Positions 20,273 to 30,207 of a DNA stretch of 64,000 bases are shown one piece after another (position 1 is the first letter of the stretch; the number at the start of each line of letters is the position of its first letter). The stretch lies in the NCBI GenBank assembly GCA_009746045.1, contig RPFO01000072.1:3260823-3324822 (forward strand), written 5' to 3'. The notes under the pieces were generated by a model. It was given only the letters and a program-made list of their open reading frames with translations, did not search any database and was not told where the DNA came from. The translations under genes and the position numbers were made by a program. The stretch is from Mesostigma viride (Eukaryota > Streptophyta > Mesostigmatophyceae > Mesostigmatales > Mesostigmataceae).

Positions 20273-20453
20273 GTATTGCTAGCCATTATAAGTGTGTATT
20301 AATTAGCTTGGCATCAAGTCGCGGTGCCAGATATCTCACGACCCCAGTCGTGAAGCGCAATCTGCATTAGGCCACCTTGAATCTTCCTAATATCCGGCAT
20401 GGTAGATCTTTCGCTACGTAGCTCAGGCTAGGTGTCTAGGCTGGGACGTAACA

Positions 20454-20784
20454 CCTGGGAACTGAACCAAATCTCAAGGCGTTCACTGCATGGGGGTGCC
20501 TGGGATGTCAGCCCGTTGCGTTTCCCGCCGTCCGGTGAGACGGTCGAGAGAGCGCCAGGCCGCCTTGTGCTGGTTGGCGGCCGTGTGGCGATTGATTTCT
20601 GCGGCAAGTGTCTCCACGTACCTCCTCCGCATGTGCGGCAGTCCTACCGGTCTAATCTATCTAGCTACATCAGCTACTGCCCTATTGGCTGCACTATGGA
20701 TGGACGTCTTGGTGAACACCCCACTTTTCTGTATGACAACACAACATGCACACAGTGGCAATTAACTCACAGGCATGCTCCAAG
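20454..20784 (+). other. Flank of retrotransposon 2, probably upstream part of an L1-like LINE
   Basis: Contiguous with 42,284 before retrotransposon 2 inserted (TSD CCAAG at 20,780-20,784). No clear RT motif is readable here. Confidence 0.4.
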
Positions 20785-21628
20785 AGTTAATATGGCTGTT
20801 ACGTCCAAGCTCTAAAAGAGAAGAAAGGGCTGGAGTTAATATTTATATATTGCCTGGCAAGCAATATTATTCTACTAAGCTACTTGGCTTGTAGAGATTC
20901 TACTTCCGGTTACTACAATCCAGAAACGGGTTCATTCTGATGAGTATTGCTCGAGATATGAGCAAGATACTGTTCTACTACATTCTACTTGGATTCGGTG
21001 ATTCTACGGTGGTTCTTCAAGTGACGCGTGGCATACGACGTCTTGTCACAGTGTACGATAGGACATTTAGTCTCCGACACTAGCTGCGGTCTATTCAATG
21101 CTATTGATTAGACGTAACAAATAGTGACAGGACTTGTGCGACAGGACACTGATGTGACAGTTTATGGATAACGAGTCGAGATCTGCTGGTCCAGAGTGAA
21201 GGACAGCAATATTGTGAGATGATCTGTCCTATCAGTCATCTGGATGTGACTGCGTCACAATTAGTATATAACGAGCAGGACGCTGCCACTTGGTAGCACC
21301 ACTTTCCCTGCACCTGTGTCCTCGCACCTTCGGCGACGGTTCTCACGTGCCTTGTGCGTTCTGTGCTGGTAGCCATAACCAGCAACGTAAACCTATTGAT
21401 TAATATAACTACTTCAGTTATATACAACGATTCCTTACGGAATCGATACTAAGCGCTTAGTACCTTGCCGGCGCAAGCAAAAGTTTTAGTTATATACAAC
21501 GATTCCTTACGGAATCGATACTAAGCGCTTAGTACCGATTCCGCAAGGAATCGTTGTATATAACTACTTCCTCTGTAGATATTAATCAGTGCAGGCTGAA
21601 CCACAGTTCAGCCACAGTTTCTTTAACT
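20785..21628 (+). repeat. 5' LTR of retrotransposon 2
   Basis: Matches 41,578-42,278 apart from the insertion at 21,416-21,565 and small indels. Ends AGTTAAT/TTTAACT. Confidence 0.93.
21416..21565 (+). mobile_element. Deletion derivative of the palindrome-ended element
   Basis: The left part (21,416-21,464) is the first two-thirds of a palindrome. It is followed by the last 23 bp of the interior (TTGCCGGCGCAAGC..., the same right end as at 14,991-15,013) and a complete 78-bp palindrome with two mismatches (21,488-21,565). The TSD ACTTC is at 21,411-21,415 and 21,566-21,570. The partner LTR has the empty site at 42,216-42,220. Confidence 0.88.
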
Positions 21629-21709
21629 CGAATTACAATCGAGTTCGTAATCTACTGATTACGGCATTGATTTCTGGTGTCGGCAAATTTTACGGTGTTT
21701 TTCCATTAT

Positions 21710-22237
21710 ATGGGAAACACGCGTGAATATCGTGAGCCATCTCCCGAGCGTGCGTCGGCTCCGTCGTCTTCAGGCTTTCATTTCAACGTTCAACGTACGG
21801 CATCGACTGCTGCGCTGCATTCGCGTGCTGTTCAACCTTCGCTGTCTCAAGCGCTCGTCAGCAGGCCGCCAGTTTCTAACGATCTGCATCAGTTCGTCGA
21901 CGACCTTACTCAAGATTTGGAAATCCTGTCGGAAAATTCCCATATTTTCCGAAGGCTTGCAGCGTCGGGATCAGACGAACAAGCTCAAGTAATTTCGGCG
22001 CTTCGCACCTACGGCTTGGGTGTTCTGGCGTTGGCGACAGCGTGGTCTGGAATTTCGGCGACTCTTCCGGCTGTCGCTGTTCCGATTAGCAACAACGGGT
22101 GGGCGTCGTCAGTCGACGGTATCATAAACGTTGCTGCTTCGATCCAGCGGCAATCAAACGCTGAGGAGCCAGGTGAAAATAACGAAGGGCTTCCTGATTT
22201 ATATCCGGGTAATAATTGTGCAGCAGATTTTGGATAA
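21710..22237 (+). CDS. Small 5' open frame of retrotransposon 2, unknown
   Basis: Starts MGNTREYREPSPERASAPSS, 82 bp after the LTR, and gives 175 codons without stops. The N-terminus is Ser/Pro-rich. Then comes a mixed helical region (VDDLTQDLEILSENSHIFRR) and a hydrophobic stretch (TYGLGVLALATAWSGI). I recognise no domain. It precedes gag and could be an extra N-terminal gag product. An intact frame in an otherwise broken element is notable. Confidence 0.5.
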   Translation: MGNTREYREPSPERASAPSSSGFHFNVQRTASTAALHSRAVQPSLSQALVSRPPVSNDLHQFVDDLTQDLEILSENSHIFRRLAASGSDEQAQVISALRTYGLGVLALATAWSGISATLPAVAVPISNNGWASSVDGIINVAASIQRQSNAEEPGENNEGLPDLYPGNNCAADFG

Positions 22238-22426
22238 CGTATTGCAGCATCCGCGCGACGATATGCGGCTGGATTAAATTTTCTGTTATAATTAACAGTA
22301 AATTAATTCAGGAAATTTTTTTCTTGGTTCCAGAGCTTAAGGGATTAATTTATTAATTCCCCAGCTGTATTCTTTCTTCGGCATCGGCATCGGCATCGGC
22401 AGTTGTCATCGGCATTTGCAGCGACC
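22238..22426 (+). other. Spacer before gag
   Basis: AT-rich leader; a GGCATC repeat (22,380-22,400) precedes the gag ATG. Nothing else seen. Confidence 0.5.
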
Positions 22427-23245
22427 ATGCAGGGTTTGGAAGACGGCGAGATACGCGACGACTGGGTGCTGCGGGGTCAGAATTTTAATCGTCCAGCAGC
22501 AGCAGCAGCAGAGCAGCCCCGCAGAGCCAAGGCCCAGGAGGGCTTTGCTATTCTTAACCAGCTTCCCAGTCTCAAGGAGCACTGGACTGTTAAGGATAAG
22601 GATATCACCATTAGGCACCATTAGGGATATAAGGGCTTGTATAATGGTAACAATCCTCTGCAGGCGCTGTGTATGTCTCAGTACCTTCTTAAGTGTCCCA
22701 AGAGGGTGCAGAAGTATGTAAATGACAAGTTTGAGGATGGAGATTCCTGGGATGTTTTTATAGCTGAGTTTGAGGTGTTCCTAGATGATAAGAGGGCTAG
22801 TGATGGGTCCTTTTGGAAGAAGGAGTACATTGATTTCAAGGCTGAGGGCCTGATTCTGCAGGCATTTGAGGATTTTCAGGAGCTGAGGCACAATTGTGCT
22901 GGCAAGGGGTATGTAGTGTCAGATGAGATTGCCATGGATAATTTTCCTAGGTAGCCTGGGATTGGATGAGGTCACCTTGGATAACCTGCAGGTGCACATG
23001 CGTACATGCACCACCTGGGCTGCTATGGTGGCCAAGATCAAGGATTATTTCAGGGGCAAGTATGTGGGAGGCAAGAAGGAGGCAGACAAGGCCAGGGAGA
23101 AGCAGAAGGAGAAGGACAAGGTGGAGGTGGCAGCCGCAGCAGGGGTCAGTGTTCCCAAGGTCAAGGGCAACCAATGGGGGGGGCAGCCCTCCAACGGTTA
23201 TGGCCCACCAAGGTCAGGGCCTTCCAAGCGTGGGGGCTTCCAGGC
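22427..23245 (+). pseudogene. Gag of retrotransposon 2, 5' part
   Basis: Begins MQGLEDGEIRDDWVLRGQNF at 22,427. An in-frame TAG at 22,622-22,624 interrupts it. The same frame continues through a capsid-like segment (LLKCPKRVQKYVNDKFEDGD; EYIDFKAEGLILQAFEDFQE). Near 22,950 it shifts by one base to LGLDEVTLDNLQVHMRTCTT and a Lys/Gln-rich region. At 23,245 the copia element is inserted. Removing it with one CAGGC copy joins GGFQA to NGFSGFKRCG in frame at 29,371. Confidence 0.75.
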
Positions 23246-23992
23246 TGTTGAAAGAACTAATGGGTTTGCCTTCTACAATGCTTGTGATTGAAACCCAAAT
23301 GTGCCTGTCCTTGCAGGTACAGGCTATGGAGGATGGGAGCAAAGAGACAGAGACTCAGTTTGAGGCAGAATGATAGTGAGGAGTGCCTTTGGCAAGGCTC
23401 CTCAGTTGTTTTATTAACTCGAGGAAAAAACACAGGCAGAAAACTGGGATGACCCAGTGATTGGCTGGCTAGGAATGTGCCTAGGAATATTCTCATGTAA
23501 TACTCAGGCCACCAATCAGGTTAGGTCAGTGTACAGGCTACCAATCAGATCTAGACAAGAATAAATCTTATCTTGTAACTGCTGTACAGCCTTATCTTGT
23601 AACTGATGTACAGTCTTAACTTGTAACTGCTGCACAGTAATCTAACTATTTAATAAAAGATCTCTCTATGTGTGATCTGATGATGATGAAGTAAATCTGG
23701 CGTGAACATATCAGCGCCACATCTGACATGCACAGTGTACATGTCAATCAGTCAGCTGTCCTGTCATAGATTCTCATCTGACATGTCATAGGTCAGCTGA
23801 CATAGACAGATTTGTCAGCTGCCTATAAGGATCCACCTGGCATAGGTACTAATCCCTGATTACTAAAACTGGCCACAACTTTCTCATTTGTAGGCCAAAT
23901 CCAACGGGATAAAAACAGTGGCTCCTGTACAAGAGCCTCTATCTATCTAGCCAGGTCAGGTGGGTACAAATACAAGGACCATGTCCTTGACA
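23246..23992 (-). repeat. 3' LTR of the copia element
   Basis: 747 bp, paired with 28,622-29,365. On the minus strand a G-rich tract (TAAGGGGGG, 23,993-24,001) directly precedes it. Confidence 0.95.
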
Positions 23993-24093
23993 CCCCCCTT
24001 ACAACACATGACCTTGCTCTAGTGCTATCCTGTCAAGTATAACACTTAGAGCAAAAAAGCTCTCAGCCCCTGTGGGCATATACAACTGCATAT

Positions 24094-24708
24094 CTAAGTA
24101 GACACCAGCAGCTTGTCCCGCAGGGTGATGAACCGTGCCCTTCCCAGGGCCTTGGTGAAGATGTCAGCCAGGTTGTCCTTGCCAGGGCAGTGACGCATGC
24201 AGATGGAGCCCCCCTCCACCTGCTCACGGATGAAGTGGTAGCGCACGTCGATGTGCTTGGTGCGCTTGGGGTGCACAGGGTCCTTGGCCAGGGCCACCGC
24301 GCCAGTGTTGTCGCACAGCACGGTCGTGGGCCCCTCCACAGGTGCACCCAGGTCTCCCAGCAGGCGCCTGAGTGGCAGCACCAGCTGGGTGACGCTGCTC
24401 GCAGCAATGTACTCTGCCTCGCAGGAAGACAGAGCAACAATGGGTTGCTTGCGGCTGCACCACTCCACGGGCGCACCCCGGAACAGGACCAGGTTGCCCG
24501 TCACAGAGCGTCTGGACTCTGGGCAGTTAGCCCAGTCAGCGTCAGTCCAGGCCTCCAGCCCCCCTTCCTGACCATACCGCAGACCCTTGTCCCTCGTGGT
24601 GTAGAGGTACCGGATCAGGCGGTCGGCAGCCTCCATGTGGGCCGCCGTGGGTGCCTGCATGTGCTGGCCAGTTGGTTGACAGCAAAAGCAATGTCTGGAC
24701 GTGTCCAC
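24094..24708 (-). CDS. RNase H of the copia element
   Basis: Contains WTDADWANCPESRRS, ALSSCEAEY, LCDNTGAVAL and NLADIFTKAL, the D, E, D and C-terminal signatures of copia RNase H. It ends LLVST at 24,094. The frame differs from the RT frame; the change lies near 24,670 (AVNQLA to QHMQAPTAAHMEAADR). Confidence 0.92.
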   Translation of the reverse strand: MDTSRHCFCCQPTGQHMQAPTAAHMEAADRLIRYLYTTRDKGLRYGQEGGLEAWTDADWANCPESRRSVTGNLVLFRGAPVEWCSRKQPIVALSSCEAEYIAASSVTQLVLPLRRLLGDLGAPVEGPTTVLCDNTGAVALAKDPVHPKRTKHIDVRYHFIREQVEGGSICMRHCPGKDNLADIFTKALGRARFITLRDKLLVST

Positions 24709-27104
24709 AGCGCGACATACAGCACGGCACCGGTTTTGGACTGATACAGCTGGGTGTCCGGGGCATTTAGCTGCATTCCCCCCTCGCGTTGGGGACTAAC
24801 ACGGGACACACTGACCGGGGTGCGTACAGGGAAGGAGGGAGAAAGCCCAAAGCGGGCAGCCAGGGCCTCAATATACACAGTTTGGTGCAAGGAAAGAGAC
24901 CGGGAAACAGGGTCGACATGGAGAGAAACACCGAGGAAAAAAGAAGGGTCATCGGACTCGGTGATCTGAAACTTGCTGGCCAAACGATGAGACCACGAGG
25001 CCAGCCAGGAAGAGGAAGGACTGCCTGCAATAATGTCGTCGACATGGACAAACACAAACGTACGAGACGTGGGATACACGTACAGGCAGGAATCCGTTGG
25101 GCTTTGTACAGCACCATCGGAGAGAAGATAGGCACTAAATGTTTTGTGCCAGTTACGTGGTGCCTGCTTGATGCCATAGAGGCTGCGTTGCAGCTTCCAC
25201 ACCAGCACATCACCAGCGGCATCACGCTGCTCAAAGCCAGCAGGAGGACGCACATAGACGTCCTCAGAAAGTGGGGCGTACAAAAACGCAGTGCGAACAT
25301 CAAGTTGCTTCAGCACATACCCAGACGAGACACCAAAAGCTAGTGCCAAACGAATGGTGGAGGAACGAACAGTAGGGCTAAAGACCTCAGTGAAATCTAT
25401 GCCTTCCCGCTGAGCAAAGCCCTTCACAACAAAACGGGCCTTGAAACGGCCATCGCTTTTGACAGCAAACACCCACCGAGATGGAAGGACCTTGGCAGTG
25501 CGAGGAAGAGACTTGGAAGAAACGAGTGAATATACTGCATGCTCGCGAATGCTAGAAAGCTCACTATCCATCGCAGCACGCCACTCAGGGCTAGCATGGG
25601 CCTCAGCAAAAGAGGAGGGGATGGACGTGGAACCTGAGCTAGTGTGGAGTGAGAAAGTATCAAACAGATCACGCACACTCATGTAGTCAGGGTAAAAACG
25701 AGCCCATTTAGGGGAAACACGATCAAGAGGGGTTGTGGGTAACACCTGAGCGAGGGGATCATGTGCAACGCCGTCGGACACCAGTGCAGCAGTGGCCATA
25801 GCGGCAGCCGGTTGCTTGCCGCGGAGGGCCTGCACTAATTTGTGTAGCTGGGACGAAGAAGGAGATTCAGCAGCAGGTGTGTCTGCCGTCGACACGTGTC
25901 CAGGTGGTGTAGAGGTAGAAGCCGACGACGCCTCCAGCGCAGGACTTGGTGCGAAAACAGGTGCAGACTCAGACTCAGCGGGTTTGGGCTCAGGACTTGG
26001 CGCTGGCGCCTCCTCCAGTGGCGAGCCCCCCTCACCACTGGCATCCCCCGACAAAGCCTCCAGTGGCGAGCCCCCCTCACCACTGGCATCCCCCAAAGCA
26101 GTGCCCCCACTGCTGGCAGCGCCCACAGCAGCGTCCTCACTGCTGGCAGCGGCGCGCCGCGCCATGGCTCTAGTCACAGGACCAGAGGGCGGTAGGGCCA
26201 GAGTAGTATCAGGCCCAGGGACAGAATTCTCAGTGACCGGTGGCAGCAGAAGCTCGGAAGCCTCCTCCCCCTCCACCAGTGCCGGCAGCAGCTGAGGTGA
26301 TGGCAGGGCGTCGTTGCGCCAGGCCTCATTGAAGGCCACGTGGCGACGTTGCACCAAAGTGCGAGTGGCGGAGTCCAGGATCAGATATGCCGGCGAGTCG
26401 GGAGCATAACCGACAAAAATGCCAGGCATGGCCTTGGCCTCCAGCTTGCCACGATGCCCTTCCACACGATGCCAGGCTGGGCAGCCGAAAATGCGCATGT
26501 GCGACAGATCAGCGTGATGACCTGTCAGCAAAAAGTGTGGCGTGGCATCACCAGGATTCGAGGAGCACGGCAGGCGGTTCAGGATATAAATAGCACACTG
26601 GAGTGCCAATGCCCAGTATGCCTTCCCCAGGCCGGCGTGTGTCAACATCGCCAGAGTCATGCCCATTGCCAGGCCCCAGAGCCGCTCCGCTACGCCGTTC
26701 TGCTCAGGGCAGTAAGGCGCGGAGAACTCCTGGTGGACGCGGTGTTCAGCACACACCGCCCGCCAGGCTTGACCGGTGAAGACCGCGTCGTTGTCGGTGC
26801 GCAGCACGACAGAGCCGGCGTAGAAGGGGCGAATATCGCGGACGAGCAGCTCTGCAAACCGCCCCACCGCCTCGTCCTTGGTCTTGAGCGCAAACCCCCA
26901 TCGCCACCGAGTGGCATCGTCAGTGATGCCCAAGAAGTAGCGGGCTCCCCCCAGCGACTCGACGCTCATCGGGCCCAGCAGGTCGCCATGAAGCTTGGCG
27001 CGCGGCACAGTGGATCGCCGCTGCCCTGGCGGAAATGGCTGGCGCTTGATGAAGCCAGCCGGGCAGGATGGGCAGCCAGGAGCAGTTGGACTCCTCGTCG
27101 TCAA
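24615..27104 (-). CDS. Integrase and reverse transcriptase of the copia element
   Basis: 829 codons. Integrase core: GDLLGPM (D), RTDNDAVF (D), PEQNGVAERLW (E), and the CPSC half of the zinc finger at the start. A Ser/Pro/Ala-rich linker follows (about residues 280-430). RT: WVFAVKSDGRFKARFVVKGF, QLDVRTAFLYAPL, SLYGIKQAPRNW and HVDDIIAGS with the catalytic DD. The order and motifs are textbook Ty1/copia. A frame change near 27,100 separates it from the pre-integrase segment. Confidence 0.93.
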   Translation of the reverse strand: MTTRSPTAPGCPSCPAGFIKRQPFPPGQRRSTVPRAKLHGDLLGPMSVESLGGARYFLGITDDATRWRWGFALKTKDEAVGRFAELLVRDIRPFYAGSVVLRTDNDAVFTGQAWRAVCAEHRVHQEFSAPYCPEQNGVAERLWGLAMGMTLAMLTHAGLGKAYWALALQCAIYILNRLPCSSNPGDATPHFLLTGHHADLSHMRIFGCPAWHRVEGHRGKLEAKAMPGIFVGYAPDSPAYLILDSATRTLVQRRHVAFNEAWRNDALPSPQLLPALVEGEEASELLLPPVTENSVPGPDTTLALPPSGPVTRAMARRAAASSEDAAVGAASSGGTALGDASGEGGSPLEALSGDASGEGGSPLEEAPAPSPEPKPAESESAPVFAPSPALEASSASTSTPPGHVSTADTPAAESPSSSQLHKLVQALRGKQPAAAMATAALVSDGVAHDPLAQVLPTTPLDRVSPKWARFYPDYMSVRDLFDTFSLHTSSGSTSIPSSFAEAHASPEWRAAMDSELSSIREHAVYSLVSSKSLPRTAKVLPSRWVFAVKSDGRFKARFVVKGFAQREGIDFTEVFSPTVRSSTIRLALAFGVSSGYVLKQLDVRTAFLYAPLSEDVYVRPPAGFEQRDAAGDVLVWKLQRSLYGIKQAPRNWHKTFSAYLLSDGAVQSPTDSCLYVYPTSRTFVFVHVDDIIAGSPSSSWLASWSHRLASKFQITESDDPSFFLGVSLHVDPVSRSLSLHQTVYIEALAARFGLSPSFPVRTPVSVSRVSPQREGGMQLNAPDTQLYQSKTGAVLYVALWTRPDIAFAVNQLASTCRHPRRPTWRLPTA

Positions 27105-27735
27105 GTTGGATGCAGGGATGGCACCAGCTTCTTGATGCGGTCGGCACCAGCATGGCCCAAACGCCAGTGCAGCAGCAGGTTAACCGGCCGCTCCACCGTC
27201 ACAGCAGCCATCGCTGGCGCTGCCTTCGCCGCAGGTAACACGTAGATGTTGTTCTGCATGGCGATCTTGTGATGCTTGTTATCCAGCACCACTGTCTCTT
27301 TGTGGAAATCCACCTTGTGACCTGCCTTTGCGAGTTGCGCGACTGAAAGGAGTCGTGCATTCAGGCCAGGTACAAGCAGCGCTCCTTGCAAGCGCACGCT
27401 GTGGCCAGGAAGCTCCACAGCGATGGTGCCCTGGCCGGTAGCGTGCAGCTGTCCGCCGGAGCCAGCGATTGCCCTGCTGTGGGGGGTCAGAGACACAAAG
27501 TCAGAACGGCACGGGGACATGTGGCTGCTCGCAGCCGAGTCCAGCACCCAGGTGAGGTTGTCGCACGTATACTGCGTGAGAGCAGCAGCCTCCAGCGGCG
27601 TCGACGGCGACTCCTCGGCGATGGTGACCATGCAGAAGCCAGGCGGCAGTTCAGCCGCCTCCTGAGTTGCGTTGGCAGCGGATCCAGCAGGTGCGTTGCG
27701 TCCCTTGTTCTGGTTCCCTCGGTTGCCGCCCTTGC
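27101..27735 (-). CDS. Protease and pre-integrase of the copia element
   Basis: WVLDSAASSHMSP is the copia protease active site (DSA where DSG is usual). It is followed by ALLVPGLNARLLSVAQL and the pre-integrase HWRLGHAGADRIKKLV with the first zinc-finger histidines. Upstream it joins gag after a shift near a run of six C at about 27,735-27,740. Confidence 0.88.
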
Positions 27736-28530
27736 CCCCCTGTGCTGGTTGGGGTACCAGCGTGGGGCCTTCTCAGGATGCTCCTTCCAGCAGTCTTTGT
27801 CCTTGTGATTTGACAGGCCACAGTGACTGCATTTCTTGGTCCCCCCGTTCCCCTTGCTGTTGGTGTGGTAGGCCTGGCCAGTGCCAGCACTCTCCTTTTT
27901 CACCACAGCACGTCCCCCCTTGAGCAGATCCTCCGCCTCCATGAGTGCCCTCTTCACCACAGGTAGTGGGTCCTCCTCGTTGAACCGTACAGACACCAGC
28001 GCAGGGCGGTACTCGTCTGTCAGTGCTCCCAGTAGAATGGCAGCAAAATCACGGTCCTGGATGACTCCCCCTGCAGCCTGGTAGTCAGCACGTAGAAGCT
28101 CCGCCCTCCTCACAAGCTGTTGCATGGTCTCGTTAGGAAGCTTCTGTAGGCGGTGCAGCTTGCTCCTCAGCTCAAACCTGTGACTCTTGGTTAGCCTGGT
28201 TTGCTCATAGTTCTCCATGAGACACTGCCATGCTTGGCTACCAGTTTTGTTGGCCACAGTGGCCATTAGGCGTGCAGCTTCACCTGTTAGACAGGTGAGC
28301 AAAGCTGCCCACAGGGCCTTATCAGCCCTGTCATTCTCCTCAGTACCCAGCAGGACAGCATCCAAACTGAAAAGACTGACAACAGCCAAAAACAAATTCT
28401 TCCACTCCTCCCACTTGCTGTAATCATCACCAGCTGCACCAACAAATTTCTTGCAGCTCTTGGCAACTGTTGAAACAAGAGAGGTGTAGTCAGGCTGTCT
28501 GGTAGCAGTTTGGGTGTCTTGATCCTCCAT
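27736..28530 (-). CDS. Gag of the copia element
   Basis: Starts MEDQDTQTATRQPDYTSLVS at 28,530. Residues 25-210 are the copia gag (UBN2-type) helical region (WEEWKNLFLAVVS; AWQCLMENYEQTRLTKSHRF). Residues 234-247 form the zinc knuckle CSHCGLSNHKDKDC (CX2CX4HX4C). I chose this ATG because the earlier in-frame ones lie close to the primer site. Confidence 0.9.
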
Positions 28531-28609
28531 GGTTGATCTGGGTCTGGGTGTTGTCTCTGGGGTAGTCAGATGAATGTCTCTGCTCCTCAAATGCAGGGTA
28601 GGCATCAAA

Positions 28610-28621
28610 CCTCCGATACCA
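28610..28621 (-). promoter_or_regulatory. Primer-binding site of the copia element
   Basis: The minus strand reads TGGTATCGGAGG directly after the 5' LTR, close to the initiator-Met-tRNA primer site (TGGTATCAGAGC) common in copia elements. Confidence 0.8.
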
Positions 28622-29365
28622 TGTTGAAAGAACTAATGGGTTTGCCTTCTACAATGCTTGTGATTGAAACCCAAATGTGCCTGTCCTTGCAGGTACAGGC
28701 TATGGAGGATGGAAGCAAAGAGACAGAGACTCAGTTTGAGGCAGAATGATAGTGAGGAGTACCTTTGGCAAGGCTCCTCAGTTGTTTTATTAACTCGAGG
28801 AAAAAACACAGGCAGAAAACTGGAATGACCTGATTGGCTGGCTAGGAATGTGCCTAGGAATATTCTCATGTAATACTCAGGCCACCAATCAGGTTAGGTC
28901 AGTGTACAGGCTACCAATCAGATCTAGACAAGAATAAATCTTATCTTGTAACTGCTGTACAGCCTTATCTTGTAACTGATGTACAGTCTTAACTTGTAAC
29001 TGCTGCACAGTAATCTAACTATTTAATAAAAGATCTCTCTGTGTGATCTGATGATGATGAAGTAAATCTGGCGTGAACATATCAGCGCCACATCTGACAT
29101 GCACAGTGTACATGTCAATCAGTCAGCTGTCCTGTCATAGATTCTCATCTGACATGTCATAGGTCAGCTGACATAGACAGATTTGTCAGCTGCCTATAAG
29201 GATCCACTTGGCATAGGTACTAATCCCTGATTACTAAAACTGGCCACAACTTTCTCATTTGTAGGCCAAATCCAACGGGATAAAAGAACAGTGGCTCCTG
29301 TACAAGAGCCTCTATCTATCTAGCCAGGTCAGGTGGGTACAAATACAAGGACCATGTCCTTGACA
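28622..29365 (-). repeat. 5' LTR of the copia element
   Basis: 744 bp, nearly identical to 23,246-23,992. Confidence 0.95.
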
Positions 29366-29370
29366 CAGGC

Positions 29371-29599
29371 CAATGGCTTCAGTGGCTTCAAGCGTTGTGG
29401 AGGTCCTTCCCAGGAGCAACCAGCGGCTCAGCGTCCCAGATTTGATTTCAACAGGGTGGGGTCCCACCAGAGGGGACCACCTGGGGTGGGGGCACCTCGT
29501 ATCACATGTTATTTCTGCCACCAGCAGGGCCACATCCGTAAGGACTGCCCTCGCTGGCGTAAGCAAAGGGGCCAAGGTGGGTATAACAACCCAACCTGA
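29371..29599 (+). pseudogene. Zinc-knuckle end of gag, retrotransposon 2
   Basis: Continues the gag frame after the copia insertion: NGFSGFKRCGGPSQEQP, then CYFCHQQGHIRKDC, a perfect CX2CX4HX4C nucleocapsid knuckle. It stops at 29,597-29,599. Confidence 0.85.
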
Positions 29600-29620
29600 C
29601 AGGCTCAGCCTTCCCTGGGC

Positions 29621-30134
29621 TTGCTAGGGTCCGCCAGGGAGGGGGCTAAGAGTGACCCCCCCATTACTCTGGATGAAGTTGATTTGCTCCCTGCACAGGT
29701 TGAGAGTCTCCCACTTGCGGTTGAGAGTCTCCCTGCACAGGTTGAGGGTGCATCCATGGAGGAAGAACACAATGGGGTAGTGACTGGGTCTTCCCACGTC
29801 ACCAATGATGGTGAAAGCAGTTACCACAAGGCAACAACGTTCCCACATGGCTCTTGGAGGTAGTTTGCGTACTCCTTCAATGTTGGAGCGTGGAAGTCCT
29901 GCCTTAGGGCAGGAGGCTCCTTTAGAGGAGGAGGAAGAGGCTGATGGCCTGAATGATGCAATGGGGAGCATGGTTGTAAGTGAGAATGCTGTTCCAAGCA
30001 CCTCACCTGTATTTAATAAAATGTCTATTGTGTCAAACATTGCATTGAGATTGCATCATATGTTTGGTCATGCTGCCCAGGCACTCCAGTTTGCAAGGAG
30101 GCCCTGGGAGGGACATCTTTGTTTAATGCAGTAA
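29621..30134 (+). pseudogene. Linker and integrase zinc-finger start, retrotransposon 2
   Basis: Two overlapping frames. The first (29,621-29,863) has VESLP repeats. The second (29,805-30,134) ends with LRLHHMFGHAAQALQFA, the first half of the HHCC finger seen in the matching place of retrotransposon 1. A stop and a frame change separate it from the catalytic core. Confidence 0.6.
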
Positions 30135-30207
30135 AGCAGGTTGCTGAGGCTTGTTCCTGTAGGCTGGTTGCTCCCAAGCCTATAAGAAGTCTCATGTCAG
30201 ACAACCT

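Larger units (their letters stand above)
17976..20453 (+). repeat. Putative polypurine tract and 2.46-kb 3' LTR of an old element
   Basis: GTGGGGGGGGAGGAG (17,976-17,990) is followed by TGTTACGTCCC at 17,991. The complement GGGACGTAACA ends at 20,453, giving the 11-bp inverted ends expected of an LTR with TG..CA borders. No second copy is in the window, so the LTR call rests on the tract and the ends. Internal duplications have enlarged it. Confidence 0.5.
23246..29365 (-). mobile_element. Ty1/copia LTR retrotransposon in gag of retrotransposon 2
   Basis: LTRs 23,246-23,992 and 28,622-29,365 are about 98% alike. Ends on the plus strand are TGTTGAAAG and CTTGACA. The TSD CAGGC is at 23,241-23,245 and 29,366-29,370. 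The minus-strand order is 5' LTR, primer site, gag, protease, integrase, RT, RNase H, polypurine tract, 3' LTR: the standard copia order, unlike its host. A few frame changes break pol, but LTR similarity says the insertion is young. Confidence 0.95.
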
